Source: JAHEIJ01 sp040235565 (GTDB lineage: Bacteria; Pseudomonadota; Gammaproteobacteria; UBA6429; Thiohalophilaceae). From it: 56,435 nt of DNA. The translations under genes were made by a program, and so were the position numbers. Every line of letters begins with the position of its first letter. Positions within the stretch are counted from its first letter, which is position 1. The notes under the pieces are model-generated. The model saw only the letters and a program-made list of their open reading frames with translations. It was not told the DNA's origin and did not search any database. The DNA lies in contig JBECLA010000094.1 in the NCBI GenBank assembly GCA_040235565.1, positions 1 to 56,435 of the forward strand, given 5' to 3'. Shown here piece by piece: positions 17,079 through 27,062 of this stretch.

Positions 17079-17693
17079 CTAGAGATGCATGCTCATTACC
17101 CTGTCCTTGGCCTGTTGGTATTCCTGCTCAAGCAGCACACCTTCATCGGTGAGACGACGCAATTCATTGAGTTCGATGGCCAGCATTTGTTTTTTATTAA
17201 AAGGCACAACCTGGCTGGCGGCCAGAACCCGGGTTTTTAACTCGTCGGAAAAGTGCCTGAATTCCTGTTTGTTTGGTCGATTCTTCAGCAAACGAATTAA
17301 CACACAGTTACCATAGCGGCTTCGAAATTCCATTACGTTAGGGGATTGATACAAAAACATCAAAAGTGCCGCCAGGGCCAGTAGCACAAACAAGGTGACA
17401 AAGGGAATAAGCCGCCCCAGTGAGTCGTTGTCTGAATGCTGATACAGGTAAATGACATAGATAACCGTTGCCAGACTGAAGTAGCTGACTCCCAAAAGCC
17501 AACGCCAGGAAATGCGGCGATGGAGTGAAGGCCAGGGCTCCAGCATGCCCATATTCAAATGATAGGCCTTGTCCCCGAATACATTATGGATATTAATTTT
17601 AATGAATTTATCGTTATAGATTTCAAATCGGCGCACTTCACCTTTGAAGCGTGACTCCTGGACCATGACCCGATTGATATTCTTACCAGCCAT
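17079..17693 (-). CDS. Membrane protein of unknown function with SHOCT-like C-terminus
   Basis: I do not recognise this 204-residue protein as a named family. It has a hydrophilic N-terminal segment (1-60), two membrane segments (about 63-83 and 95-115), and a C-terminal helical part. Residues 170-200 (LNELRRLTDEGVLLEQEY...K) resemble the short SHOCT motif, a Leu-rich helix, a Gly turn, then a Glu-rich helix ending in Lys, often found at the C-terminus of membrane proteins and thought to promote oligomer formation. It precedes the sensor kinase by 47 bases, so a role in sensing or membrane placement of the kinase is possible but only inferred. Confidence 0.65.
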   Translation of the reverse strand: MAGKNINRVMVQESRFKGEVRRFEIYNDKFIKINIHNVFGDKAYHLNMGMLEPWPSLHRRISWRWLLGVSYFSLATVIYVIYLYQHSDNDSLGRLIPFVTLFVLLALAALLMFLYQSPNVMEFRSRYGNCVLIRLLKNRPNKQEFRHFSDELKTRVLAASQVVPFNKKQMLAIELNELRRLTDEGVLLEQEYQQAKDRVMSMHL

Positions 17694-17885
17694 TTTTCTA
17701 TGCTATTCAGTAATCTAGACGAGTGCTATACAGGACCCAATCATAACCCATGCAAATATGAGGCTGCCAATGGGCAGGTGCAGAAATCCGATTTTATTCA
17801 CCCACTGAACTCTGGGAAAATCCAATGGTCACAAAAAAAGAACCAGTAATCCGAAAGACTACTCTGTGCCCGTGAGACGATACCA

Positions 17886-18845
17886 ATGCTGATAAAAAAA
17901 CTGCCTGATATTAAACCCTCTGAAATTACCAGCCGGTCAACCTATATGAATCGGCGTAAATTCATGCAATCCACGACAGGCATGTTACTTGCCGGCATGT
18001 CAGGCTGGGGCAATGCCAGATCGGCGGAACAGAGTCAGGGATATGGTCGATCAAAACTCGATTACCAGGCCATGCCGGTATACGCAACCGATGAGGAGCA
18101 AACGCCCTATGAGCATGTTACCGGTTATAACAATTATTATGAATTCGGAACCGATAAGTACTCGCCGGCCACAACTGCGCACCAAATGAAGGTCAAACCG
18201 TGGTCGGTGGAGATCGAGGGTGAAGTCACAAAGCCGGGTCGCTACTCGCTGGAAGACATACTTAAACCCCATACCCTGGAAGAACGCATCTATCGCTTGC
18301 GTTGTGTCGAGCGCTGGTCAATGGTGATTCCCTGGATCGGGTTTCCTCTCGGTGATTTGATCAAACGCTTCGAGCCGACTTCCAGGGCGAAGTACGTGGA
18401 ATTCACCACCTTGTTCCGGCCCAGTGAAATGCCGGGGCAGAAACGGGCCGTGCTGGATTGGCCCTATGTGGAAGGATTACGCATGGATGAAGCCATGCAT
18501 CCGCTAACAATACTCGCCGTGGGTTTATATGGCGAGGTCTTGCCCAATCAAAACGGCGCACCGCTACGGCTGGTGGTGCCGTGGAAATACGGCTTCAAGA
18601 GCATCAAATCCATTGTCAAGATTCGCTTTAGTGACCAACAACCGGTCAGCACCTGGTCCCGGGCGGCACCTCATGAGTACGGTTTTTATGCCAATGTGAA
18701 TCCGGATGTGGATCATCCGCGCTGGAGTCAGGCGCGAGAACGTCGCCTGGGTGAGTTTCTCAAACGCAAGACGCTCATGTTAAATGGCTATGCTGATCAG
18801 GTCGCCAGCTTGTATGCAGGTATGGACCTGCGAAAATACTACTAA
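17886..18845 (+). CDS. msrP: Protein-methionine-sulfoxide reductase catalytic subunit MsrP
   Basis: MsrP (YedY) is a periplasmic molybdopterin enzyme that repairs oxidised methionine in exported proteins, with electrons from the membrane heme protein MsrQ. The 319-residue precursor has a Tat signal (NRRKFMQ, Arg23-Arg24) after a short N-terminal extension, as in E. coli. The molybdenum ligand is Cys140 in RLRCVERWSM. The VPWIGFPL, GLRMDEAMHPLT and WKYGFKSIKSI segments follow E. coli MsrP closely. The start is the ATG at 17886; the ATG at 17946 just before NRRKF would also keep the Tat motif. msrQ follows after 77 bases. Confidence 0.95.
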   Translation: MLIKKLPDIKPSEITSRSTYMNRRKFMQSTTGMLLAGMSGWGNARSAEQSQGYGRSKLDYQAMPVYATDEEQTPYEHVTGYNNYYEFGTDKYSPATTAHQMKVKPWSVEIEGEVTKPGRYSLEDILKPHTLEERIYRLRCVERWSMVIPWIGFPLGDLIKRFEPTSRAKYVEFTTLFRPSEMPGQKRAVLDWPYVEGLRMDEAMHPLTILAVGLYGEVLPNQNGAPLRLVVPWKYGFKSIKSIVKIRFSDQQPVSTWSRAAPHEYGFYANVNPDVDHPRWSQARERRLGEFLKRKTLMLNGYADQVASLYAGMDLRKYY

Positions 18846-18922
18846 GCGGATGGCATGTGGTTTATGCATAGATTACACAACCTCCCTCATCTGATAACCC
18901 GCGCTGGTAAATTTTGGTGCTA

Positions 18923-19531
18923 ATGACAGTAACCCGCCTGCAATTATTCAAGCCTGTCTTGTTTGTACTCTGCCTGATTCCTGCAGTGATGCTGGGCTGG
19001 AATTTTTATTCCAATCAGCTGGGCGCCAATCCCTTTGAAGTCCTAACTCGCGATTCAGGTGAGTGGACCCTGCGTTTCCTGTTATTGACACTGCTGATGT
19101 CGCCGTTGCGCGCAATGCTGCAACAATCCTGGCCCTTGCAGTTACGGCGGATGCTTGGCCTGTACAGTTTTTTTTATGCCTGCCTGCATCTGACAACCTA
19201 TTTGTGGTTTGACCAGTTTTTTGATTGGCAGGAAATCATGGCCGACATTGCCGAGCGGCCTTTTATCACTGTGGGGATCACGGCATGGATCCTGTTAGTT
19301 CCCCTGGCGATCACCTCGACCAAAGGCATGATGCGACGCCTGGGACGTCGTTGGAAACGCCTGCACCGGAGTATTTATGTGATTGCGATTCTGGCGGTAT
19401 TACATTTCATCTGGCTGGTGAAAGCTGACCTGCGCGAACCGCTCATCTATGCCGGGATACTGCTCGTGCTCCTCGGCTATCGACTGGCCAGGTGGGGTCA
19501 AAAGCATGAGTTTGGTATTGCCACCCGTTAG
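18923..19531 (+). CDS. msrQ: MsrQ, heme-binding membrane subunit of the MsrPQ system
   Basis: MsrQ is an inner-membrane b-type heme protein of the ferric-reductase-like family. It passes electrons from the respiratory chain or flavin reductase Fre to MsrP. The 202-residue protein has about six membrane segments. Conserved histidines lie in membrane helices, for example in CLHLTTYLW, RLHRSIY and VLHFIWL, which fit heme ligands. The RRMLGLYSFFYA and AITSTKGMMRRLG stretches match the E. coli protein. I chose the ATG at 18923; an upstream in-frame TTG at 18914 adds three residues. It is downstream of msrP, which is the standard order. Confidence 0.92.
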   Translation: MTVTRLQLFKPVLFVLCLIPAVMLGWNFYSNQLGANPFEVLTRDSGEWTLRFLLLTLLMSPLRAMLQQSWPLQLRRMLGLYSFFYACLHLTTYLWFDQFFDWQEIMADIAERPFITVGITAWILLVPLAITSTKGMMRRLGRRWKRLHRSIYVIAILAVLHFIWLVKADLREPLIYAGILLVLLGYRLARWGQKHEFGIATR

Positions 19532-19629
19532 CAGGTGTTTCGCATCAGACTGACAACGGTTTGAGCGTCGAATCAGACTGCAAATCGCAACTTTTTGCTG
19601 AATTTTTTATGCAGTGGGTCCGTAAGCCC

Positions 19630-19638
19630 TGCTAGAAT
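19630..19638 (+). promoter_or_regulatory. Candidate extended -10 promoter of soxB
   Basis: TGCTAGAAT is an extended -10 element (TGn plus TAGAAT, five of six consensus bases). No good -35 is seen, which is common with an extended -10. It lies about 130 bases upstream of the soxB ATG, leaving room for a regulated leader. The rest of the 235-base gap between msrQ and soxB shows no gene. Confidence 0.35.
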
Positions 19639-19766
19639 CGGCCCGGTTGTAATAAGATAGCCGGTCAGAAAATTGTCAGGCCATAAAAATAATAGCGTGG
19701 CACATCATGCAGGTGTGTACTGTTTCTTTTTGAGAAATCAAGGTTTTAAGTCAGGAGGAGGACTGA

Positions 19767-21557
19767 ATGTCTATTAATCGCCGTGAATTTATTCAACTCA
19801 TGGGGATGGCGGCGGCGGCCGGCATGTTACCGGGGTGTGACAGCAAGACCAGCGGACCCAGTGGCGTCACCACCACCAGCCAGGCACCGAAAGATCCCTA
19901 TGCTTTACCCCAGTTCGGTAACGTCAATCTGATGCATTTCACCGACTGTCATGCCCAGTTATTACCCATCTATTTCCGTGAACCCAATGTGAACCTCGGT
20001 GTCGCGGAAGCCAATGGACGACCACCGCATCTTGTTGGTGAAAAGCTCCTGCAGCATTACGGTATTCAGCCCAACACCATGGAGGCGCATGCCTTTACGT
20101 ATCTGAATTTTGCCGAAGCGGCCAAGACCTACGGCAAGGTGGGTGGCTTTGCTCATTTGCGTACCCTGGTGAAACGATTGCGGTCGGACCTGGGCGTTGA
20201 CAAGACCCTGCTGTTGGATGGGGGTGACACCTGGCAAGGCTCCGGTACGGCCTACTGGACCCGCGGCAAGGACATGGTCGGCGCGTGTAACCAACTCGGC
20301 GTGGACGTCATGACCGGCCACTGGGAATTCACCTACCTGGATGACGAAGTGATTTCCAATGTGCAGGACTTCAAGGGCGACTTTGTTTGCCAGAATGTGT
20401 TTGTCAAAGATGTGGCCTCATTTGATTACAAATTTGCGGATTTTGACGGTTTCAATGAAGACAGCCTGCGGGCGTTCAAGCCGTACACCATCAAGAACAT
20501 GGGCGGTGTGCGCGTTGCGGTCATCGGCCAGGCGTTCCCCTATACCCCGATTGCCAACCCGGGCCGGTTCATTCCGGACTGGACGTTCGGGATTCGCGAC
20601 GGGGACATGCAGAAGATTGTCGATACCGTGCGGGAGAATGAAAAACCCGATGTGGTCGTGGTGCTCTCGCACAACGGGATGGACGTGGATCTGAAAATGG
20701 CCTCCGTGGTGAGTGGCATTGATGTGATTTTTGGCGGCCATACCCATGACGGGGTGCCGGCGCCCAGCGTGGTGAAAAACAAGGGTGGCCAGACCCTGGT
20801 GACCAATGCCGGTTCCAATGGCAAGTTCCTGGGTGTGATGCAGCTTGATGTTCGCAACGGCAAGGTCCAGGATTACCGCTACAAACTGTTGCCGGTGTTC
20901 TCCAACCTGCTGGAACCCGATGCGGAAATGAGCGCCTACATTGAAGGGGTGCGCAAACCGTATATCGAAACGTTGCGCGAAGAACTGGCAGTGGCGGACA
21001 CGGTGTTGTACCGCCGCGGCAACTTCAACGGTACCTTCGACCAGGTTATCTGTGATGCCTTGCGCAAAGTCGGGGGTGCTCAAATCTCCCTCTCGCCCGG
21101 ATTCCGCTGGGGGACTTCGATCCTGCCCGGCCAGGCAATCACCATGGAACATGTAATGGATCAGACCAGTATTACCTATCCGGAAACCTATGTACGGGAA
21201 ATGAGTGGCCAGACCATCAAGGATATTCTGGAGGATGTCGCCGATAACCTGTTCAATGTCGATCCCTACTATCAGCAGGGTGGTGACATGGTGCGGGTAG
21301 GTGGTCTCGACTACACCATCGATCCGAAACAAACCATTGGCAAGCGTATCACTGACATGCGACTGGACGACGGTACGCCGATCGAGGCGGACAAGAACTA
21401 CTCCGTAGCCGGCTGGGCCACGGTGGGCGAACAGGCCCCCGGCAAGCCGATCTGGGAAGTGGTGGCGGAATATCTGCGCGATGAGAAAGTTGCCAAGATC
21501 GATAAGCTCAACACGCCGAAGATCGTCGGCATGGAAGGAAATCCGGGTATCGCCTGA
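19767..21557 (+). CDS. soxB: Thiosulfohydrolase SoxB
   Basis: SoxB is a periplasmic dimanganese enzyme of the 5'-nucleotidase fold. In thiosulfate oxidation it hydrolyses the terminal sulfonate from SoxY-bound intermediates, releasing sulfate. The 596-residue protein shows metal-site segments: Asp60 and His62 in FTDCHAQL, DGGDTWQGSGTAYW, GHWEFT (where ordinary 5'-nucleotidases have GNHEF), VLSHNGMD and FGGHTHDG. The GHWEFT change separates SoxB from nucleotidases. The signal has a twin-arginine motif (NRREFIQ) and then LPGC with Cys24, which resembles a lipobox. The ribosome site AGGAGGAGG is the strongest in the window. No soxXA, soxYZ or soxCD gene is adjacent. Confidence 0.93.
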   Translation: MSINRREFIQLMGMAAAAGMLPGCDSKTSGPSGVTTTSQAPKDPYALPQFGNVNLMHFTDCHAQLLPIYFREPNVNLGVAEANGRPPHLVGEKLLQHYGIQPNTMEAHAFTYLNFAEAAKTYGKVGGFAHLRTLVKRLRSDLGVDKTLLLDGGDTWQGSGTAYWTRGKDMVGACNQLGVDVMTGHWEFTYLDDEVISNVQDFKGDFVCQNVFVKDVASFDYKFADFDGFNEDSLRAFKPYTIKNMGGVRVAVIGQAFPYTPIANPGRFIPDWTFGIRDGDMQKIVDTVRENEKPDVVVVLSHNGMDVDLKMASVVSGIDVIFGGHTHDGVPAPSVVKNKGGQTLVTNAGSNGKFLGVMQLDVRNGKVQDYRYKLLPVFSNLLEPDAEMSAYIEGVRKPYIETLREELAVADTVLYRRGNFNGTFDQVICDALRKVGGAQISLSPGFRWGTSILPGQAITMEHVMDQTSITYPETYVREMSGQTIKDILEDVADNLFNVDPYYQQGGDMVRVGGLDYTIDPKQTIGKRITDMRLDDGTPIEADKNYSVAGWATVGEQAPGKPIWEVVAEYLRDEKVAKIDKLNTPKIVGMEGNPGIA

Positions 21558-21577
21558 GATTAACCGGCTTGTCGCTG

Positions 21578-21607
21578 AAAAAGGGAAGGCTTTGCCTTCC
21601 CTTTTTT
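21578..21607. terminator. Intrinsic terminator between convergent soxB and hemH
   Basis: AAAAAGGGAAGGC (21578-21590) pairs with GCCTTCCCTTTTT across the loop TTT, ending in a run of T on plus. On minus the same stem also ends in five T. It is a bidirectional intrinsic terminator, 20 bases after the soxB stop. Confidence 0.92.
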
Positions 21608-21650
21608 GTTTGGTGGTTTGCCGAGATGTTATTTAAACAGCCGCACAGAC

Positions 21651-22736
21651 TCAGAATTTTGCCCCGAGGGCGCTGGCCCGTTCCGCCGGAGTATCATGTG
21701 GTGGCTGCCGGGTTAACCAGTCTCCGGCGTGTTGCCGGATAATTTCCGACATTAACGCAATGTGCGCCGGCGCGGAATTGAGCGCCGGGATGTAGTGAAA
21801 AGTCTTGCCGCCGTGAGTCAAAAAGAGGGTTCGATTCTGCATGTTGATTTCCTCCAGCGTTTCGAGGCAATCGGCGGCAAAACCGGGGCAAATGACCTGC
21901 ACATGTCGGCAACCCGTTTTGGCCAGTTTTTCCAGGGTGTGATCAGTATATGGTTGCAGCCAGGGTTCGGGACCAAACCGGGACTGAAACGTGGTTTGCC
22001 ATAGCGTCGTATCAAGCCGCAACTCTTCAGCAACGAGTCTGGCGGTTTTATGGCATTCACAAAAATAGGGATCACCGGCATCCAGGTAGCGTTGCGGCAA
22101 GCCGTGAAAGGAAAACAACAGCATGTCGGGCTGCCCGCTGGTCTGCCAGGTGGACCGAATGGAATCCGCCAGGGCACGAATGTAGGCCGGATGATCGTGG
22201 TAATGATTGACGAAACGCAGTTCCGGCACCCAGCGCCAGTGTTGCAGTTCCCGTGACACCGCATCCAGGGTCGAGGCGGTGGTGGTCGCGGAGTACTGCG
22301 GATAGAGCGGCAGGACCAGAATGCGTCGCGCACCGGCTTTTCGCAACGACTGCAGACCGGCAGCAATGGATGGCTCACCATAGCGCATGGCCAGTGCGAC
22401 TTTCACCGGCCCGGAAAATAACGGTTCGAGGGCGGATTGCAACAGCGTCGCCTGTTGCTGGCTGATATGCAGTAACGGTGAACCGTCATCTGTCCAGATC
22501 TCGGCATATGCCCTGGCGACTCGATTGGGGCGAAAGCGGAGAATGATGCCATGCAGCACCAGCCACCATAACCAGCGGGGTTGTTCAACCACGCGGGGGT
22601 CCCATAAGAATTCCGCCAGGTAGCGGCGAATGGCAGCGGGAGTAGGGGCAGCGGGCGTCCCCAGGTTGGTTAACAGAATGCCACTGCATTCGGGGTTGTC
22701 ATGCTGGAAATCGGAGTCAGCCGTGTAGCGGGACAT
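21651..22736 (-). CDS. hemH: Ferrochelatase
   Basis: HemH inserts ferrous iron into protoporphyrin IX, the last step of protoheme synthesis. The 361-residue protein opens with GILLTNLGTP, the family N-terminal motif. It carries the active-site His in FSFHGLPQRYL, a following Cys-rich CEC stretch, and the C-terminal ICPGFAADCLETLEE signature with the conserved Glu residues. I chose the ATG at 22736, which gives a normal N-terminus; the longer frame from 22811 overlaps the divergent neighbour's start. It faces soxB tail to tail. Heme demand of cytochrome-rich sulfur oxidation is a plausible background, but no direct link shows. Confidence 0.95.
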   Translation of the reverse strand: MSRYTADSDFQHDNPECSGILLTNLGTPAAPTPAAIRRYLAEFLWDPRVVEQPRWLWWLVLHGIILRFRPNRVARAYAEIWTDDGSPLLHISQQQATLLQSALEPLFSGPVKVALAMRYGEPSIAAGLQSLRKAGARRILVLPLYPQYSATTTASTLDAVSRELQHWRWVPELRFVNHYHDHPAYIRALADSIRSTWQTSGQPDMLLFSFHGLPQRYLDAGDPYFCECHKTARLVAEELRLDTTLWQTTFQSRFGPEPWLQPYTDHTLEKLAKTGCRHVQVICPGFAADCLETLEEINMQNRTLFLTHGGKTFHYIPALNSAPAHIALMSEIIRQHAGDWLTRQPPHDTPAERASALGAKF

Positions 22737-22810
22737 GAGCACGTTCTCAGTTGGAAAGTTGCTGCTATTATCCTTAAGACCCGGACAAAAGCAAAAACCA
22801 AAAACAGTCA

Positions 22811-23767
22811 ATGACCATGAAAGGTGTCTTCCTCGATCTGGCCAGTCTGGATAATGATGATTTGAATCTGGAATCCTTGCACGGGGTCCTGGATGAGTGG
22901 GATCTGTACCCCGCTACGGCAGCGGCAGAGGTTGCGATGCGCCTGCAGGGCGCAGAAGTTGTGGTCAGTAACAAAGTGGTTTTGTCGCGAGAGGCTCTGG
23001 CCAGCGCGGATAGCTTACGACTTATCTGTGTTGCAGCAACAGGAACCAACAATGTCGATCTGGAAGCTGCCCGCGAACAGGGTATTGTCGTGACGAATGT
23101 GCGCGCTTATGGCACTGCCTCGGTGGTGCAACATGTGTTCGCCCTGATGTTGTCCTTACAGCGACGTATTCCCGCGTACCAGCATGCTATCCAGCAAGGT
23201 CGTTGGGCACAGAGTAAATTTTTCTGTTTACTCGATTATCCGATTGAGGAACTTGGTGGCAAGGTGCTTGGCATCATCGGTTATGGTGAACTGGGGCAGG
23301 CCGTGGCAAAGACTGCCGCCTGTTTTGATATGCAGGTGCGAGTGGCACGGCGTGATGCGGATGACATCCGTCCCGACCGCGTTGCCCTGGAGGACTTGTT
23401 GGCCGAGGCTGATGTGCTCAGTCTGCATTGTCCCTTGACCAGCGAGAACCGGGGACTGATTGGTGAAGCGCAACTCAAATGCATGAAGTCCAGTGCGATT
23501 CTGATTAATGCGGCACGCGGCGGGCTGGTCGATGAAACGGCGTTGGCGACAGCCTTACATCAGGGCTGGATCGCTGGCGCCGGGATCGATGTCCTGGAAG
23601 TTGAACCGCCGGACGGCAGCAGTCCCTTGCTGGGTGATGTCCCCAATCTGATCCTGACACCACATATTGCCTGGGCCAGTCGTACGGCCCGCCAGCGTTT
23701 GCTGGATCAACTTGTTGATATCATTCACGGATATCGTCAGGGTTCAATTCCCAACCGGATCGTTTGA
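22811..23767 (+). CDS. D-2-hydroxyacid dehydrogenase (hydroxypyruvate/glycerate reductase type)
   Basis: This is an NAD(P)-dependent dehydrogenase of the D-isomer 2-hydroxyacid family. The 318-residue protein has the dinucleotide loop GIIGYGELGQ (about residue 150). The catalytic trio is Arg in NAARGGLVDE, Glu in VLEVEPPDG and His in TPHIAWAS. The AATGTNNVDLEAAR substrate-domain motif resembles glycerate dehydrogenase (HprA), but substrate range in this family cannot be read safely from sequence. Start is the ATG at 22811, with a second possible ATG at 22817. It is divergent from hemH with 74 bases between starts, so they share a promoter region. Confidence 0.88.
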   Translation: MTMKGVFLDLASLDNDDLNLESLHGVLDEWDLYPATAAAEVAMRLQGAEVVVSNKVVLSREALASADSLRLICVAATGTNNVDLEAAREQGIVVTNVRAYGTASVVQHVFALMLSLQRRIPAYQHAIQQGRWAQSKFFCLLDYPIEELGGKVLGIIGYGELGQAVAKTAACFDMQVRVARRDADDIRPDRVALEDLLAEADVLSLHCPLTSENRGLIGEAQLKCMKSSAILINAARGGLVDETALATALHQGWIAGAGIDVLEVEPPDGSSPLLGDVPNLILTPHIAWASRTARQRLLDQLVDIIHGYRQGSIPNRIV

Positions 23768-23938
23768 ATTCAACAGTCACCCCTGCTTCGGTCCGACATC
23801 GGCTGGGCTGTCTGAGAGTGTGATGTTTTTCACAGATACCTGACCACTTATCACGTTCTACTATGCCGCGCGTTCCACGTTGGAGGAATGAGGACATCTC
23901 GATCCACCTCACAACTCAGCAACCACAGGGAGAACATT

Positions 23939-24550
23939 ATGAATAAATCCGGAATCATGCTAGTTACTGCGTTATTGAGTTTTGCCACGGTGCATGCTGA
24001 GGAAATCCAGCCACAGCCATCTGCCGCGCCAGAGGCTGAACCCGCCAGCGCAGCAAATACCACTACAGTTACTGCACAACCGGAGCAGGAAGCTGCCACA
24101 ATCACAGAAGCTCCCGCAGCAATCAGTACGGAGTCGACGGCCGAATCCGATGTGGAAGCCCAGACAGGATTTAATCCGGGTACAGTTGCCCGCTCTGCTT
24201 TTACCACTGCGATTGCCGATCGCGAGCCGGTTGATACACTGCAGGAACTTGAGGCACAGGAACAAAAAATTTATTACTTCACTGATTTACTTGATATGCA
24301 AGGGCAGACTGCCACGCATCGATGGGAGTACAACGGCGAGGTAATGGCCGAGATTACCTTTGAGGTCAAAGGCCCGCGGTGGCGGGTGTGGTCAAGCAAG
24401 AACCTTCGTCCCGACTGGTTGGGCGAGTGGAAGGTTTCGGTACTCAATAGTGCCAATGAGATTATCGGTGAGGATACGCTGAACATTATGGCGGTGACCG
24501 CCACGGAGGCAGCGCAACCTGCGCCGGCAGCGACGACTCCTCCGCAATAA
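23939..24550 (+). CDS. Exported DUF2914 protein with Ala/Pro/Glu-rich spacer
   Basis: This 203-residue protein has a signal peptide (about 1-20, cut after VHA), a low-complexity spacer rich in Ala, Pro, Glu and Thr (about 21-95), and a C-terminal domain of the DUF2914 type (about 100-185). The domain shows the expected HRWEYNGEVMAEI, KGPRWRVWSSKNL, and GEWKVSVLNS segments, a compact beta fold of unknown role. AGGGAGA lies before the ATG at 23939. An in-frame ATG at 23888 would add 17 residues and hide the signal peptide. It stands alone on its strand, 171 bases after the dehydrogenase. The spacer suggests a flexible tether in the periplasm. Confidence 0.8.
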   Translation: MNKSGIMLVTALLSFATVHAEEIQPQPSAAPEAEPASAANTTTVTAQPEQEAATITEAPAAISTESTAESDVEAQTGFNPGTVARSAFTTAIADREPVDTLQELEAQEQKIYYFTDLLDMQGQTATHRWEYNGEVMAEITFEVKGPRWRVWSSKNLRPDWLGEWKVSVLNSANEIIGEDTLNIMAVTATEAAQPAPAATTPPQ

Positions 24551-24886
24551 TCCGAAGCCAGAGCAGTGACCCTGCCCCGGAACCGGGGGCAGGGACCGGC
24601 CGAAGCCGAATGGTCTTGCCCGAGGATGATTCTCCTTGTCGTTTTCGACACGCTATGCCTGGGGCATGAAGAAAAGAAGTACTTAGCATTCAAAGTTAAA
24701 GTCAATGATATAGATCAACCGATCCGCTAGTTCATTTTACTGAGTGACTTGGCATCATTCACCGAAGAATCTATCTATCCTGACAGGGTGGTGCATTTTT
24801 GTTGGCGAGTGCTAAGGTTAGGGAAAGGAACCACGAACAATACGCCCTGCCTGGTCGGGAGGGCAGGCAACTCAGAGGTAAGTGTG
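24551..24886. other. Non-coding gap with one hairpin and a weak promoter candidate
   Basis: I see no gene in this 336-base stretch. It holds a GC-rich hairpin (24570-24594), which may end the DUF2914 transcript. It also holds TTGGCA (24749-24754), then 17 bases, then TATCTA (24772-24777), a weak sigma-70 candidate for the next gene. A-T content rises between 24660 and 24800. Confidence 0.4.
24570..24594 (+). terminator. GC-rich hairpin after the DUF2914 gene
   Basis: CCCTGCCCC (24570-24578) and GGGGCAGGG (24586-24594) form a perfect 9-bp stem with a 7-base loop, 20 bases after the stop codon. No T-run follows, so it may be a processing or RNA-stability element rather than an intrinsic terminator. 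Confidence 0.45.
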
Positions 24887-25168
24887 ATGACACAGTCAGT
24901 GACTGAACCGGTTATTGGAGAATGGTACGAAGACATCCAGAAACGCAGGTTTGAAGTTGTTGCCGTCGATGAGGATACGGTTGAAATCCAGTATTATGAT
25001 GGGGATGTCGAAGAAGTAGATATGGAAAGCTGGTACCTGATGAATATCGTGCCGGCGGCTGAACCCAATGATGCTTCCGGGCCTTATGATGATCTGGATC
25101 TGGAAGAGTTTGGCAGGGGGGAAGAAGACCGTTCAGGTGATTGGCAACAGATGCTGGATGAATATTAA
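24887..25168 (+). CDS. Small acidic protein (DUF6763-like)
   Basis: This 93-residue acidic protein has no signal or membrane segment. The N-terminal half is a small beta domain (IGEWYEDIQKRRFEVVAVD, then VEIQYYDGDVEEVDMESW), which resembles the DUF6763 family common in gammaproteobacteria. The C-terminal third is nearly all Asp, Glu and Gly, ending in WQQMLDEY. AGAGGTAA before the ATG at 24887 supports this start over the in-frame ATG-free extension to 24749. It converges on ettA. Function is unknown; the fold suggests a protein or nucleic-acid contact module but that is a guess. Confidence 0.72.
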   Translation: MTQSVTEPVIGEWYEDIQKRRFEVVAVDEDTVEIQYYDGDVEEVDMESWYLMNIVPAAEPNDASGPYDDLDLEEFGRGEEDRSGDWQQMLDEY

Positions 25169-25206
25169 CGCCCGGTTGAGTCAGTGCTTTCCAGTCCCCC
25201 TGGCCC

Positions 25207-26880
<1,674 letters not shown>

Positions 26881-27062
26881 CGAGACTGCTACCTGTAGTG
26901 GGACTAAGCGGATAAAATTTGGCCGTGCATTGTACTGGTTGCCTGACAATTTGGGTACCGGCCGCGGTTTTGTTTTTGGTCGTTAATTTCCTTATCCTTG
27001 TCACTGCAGTCAATGGCTGGTGAAGACGGATGTTCGTCCTTACCCGTAAAGGGGGCATATGT

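Noticed and set aside
20418..21332. 304-codon frame on minus opposite soxB
   Set aside because: It is antisense to strongly conserved soxB metal-site segments and has no ribosome site of its own.
19767..21557. Annotating this gene as a plain 5'-nucleotidase
   Set aside because: The family's GNHEF motif is GHWEFT, and the Tat-type signal and length fit SoxB instead.
23740..23752. GGGTTCAATTCCC, resembling a tRNA T-arm
   Set aside because: It is inside the last codons of the dehydrogenase gene, the flanks do not pair as an acceptor or T stem, and no D or anticodon arm fits.
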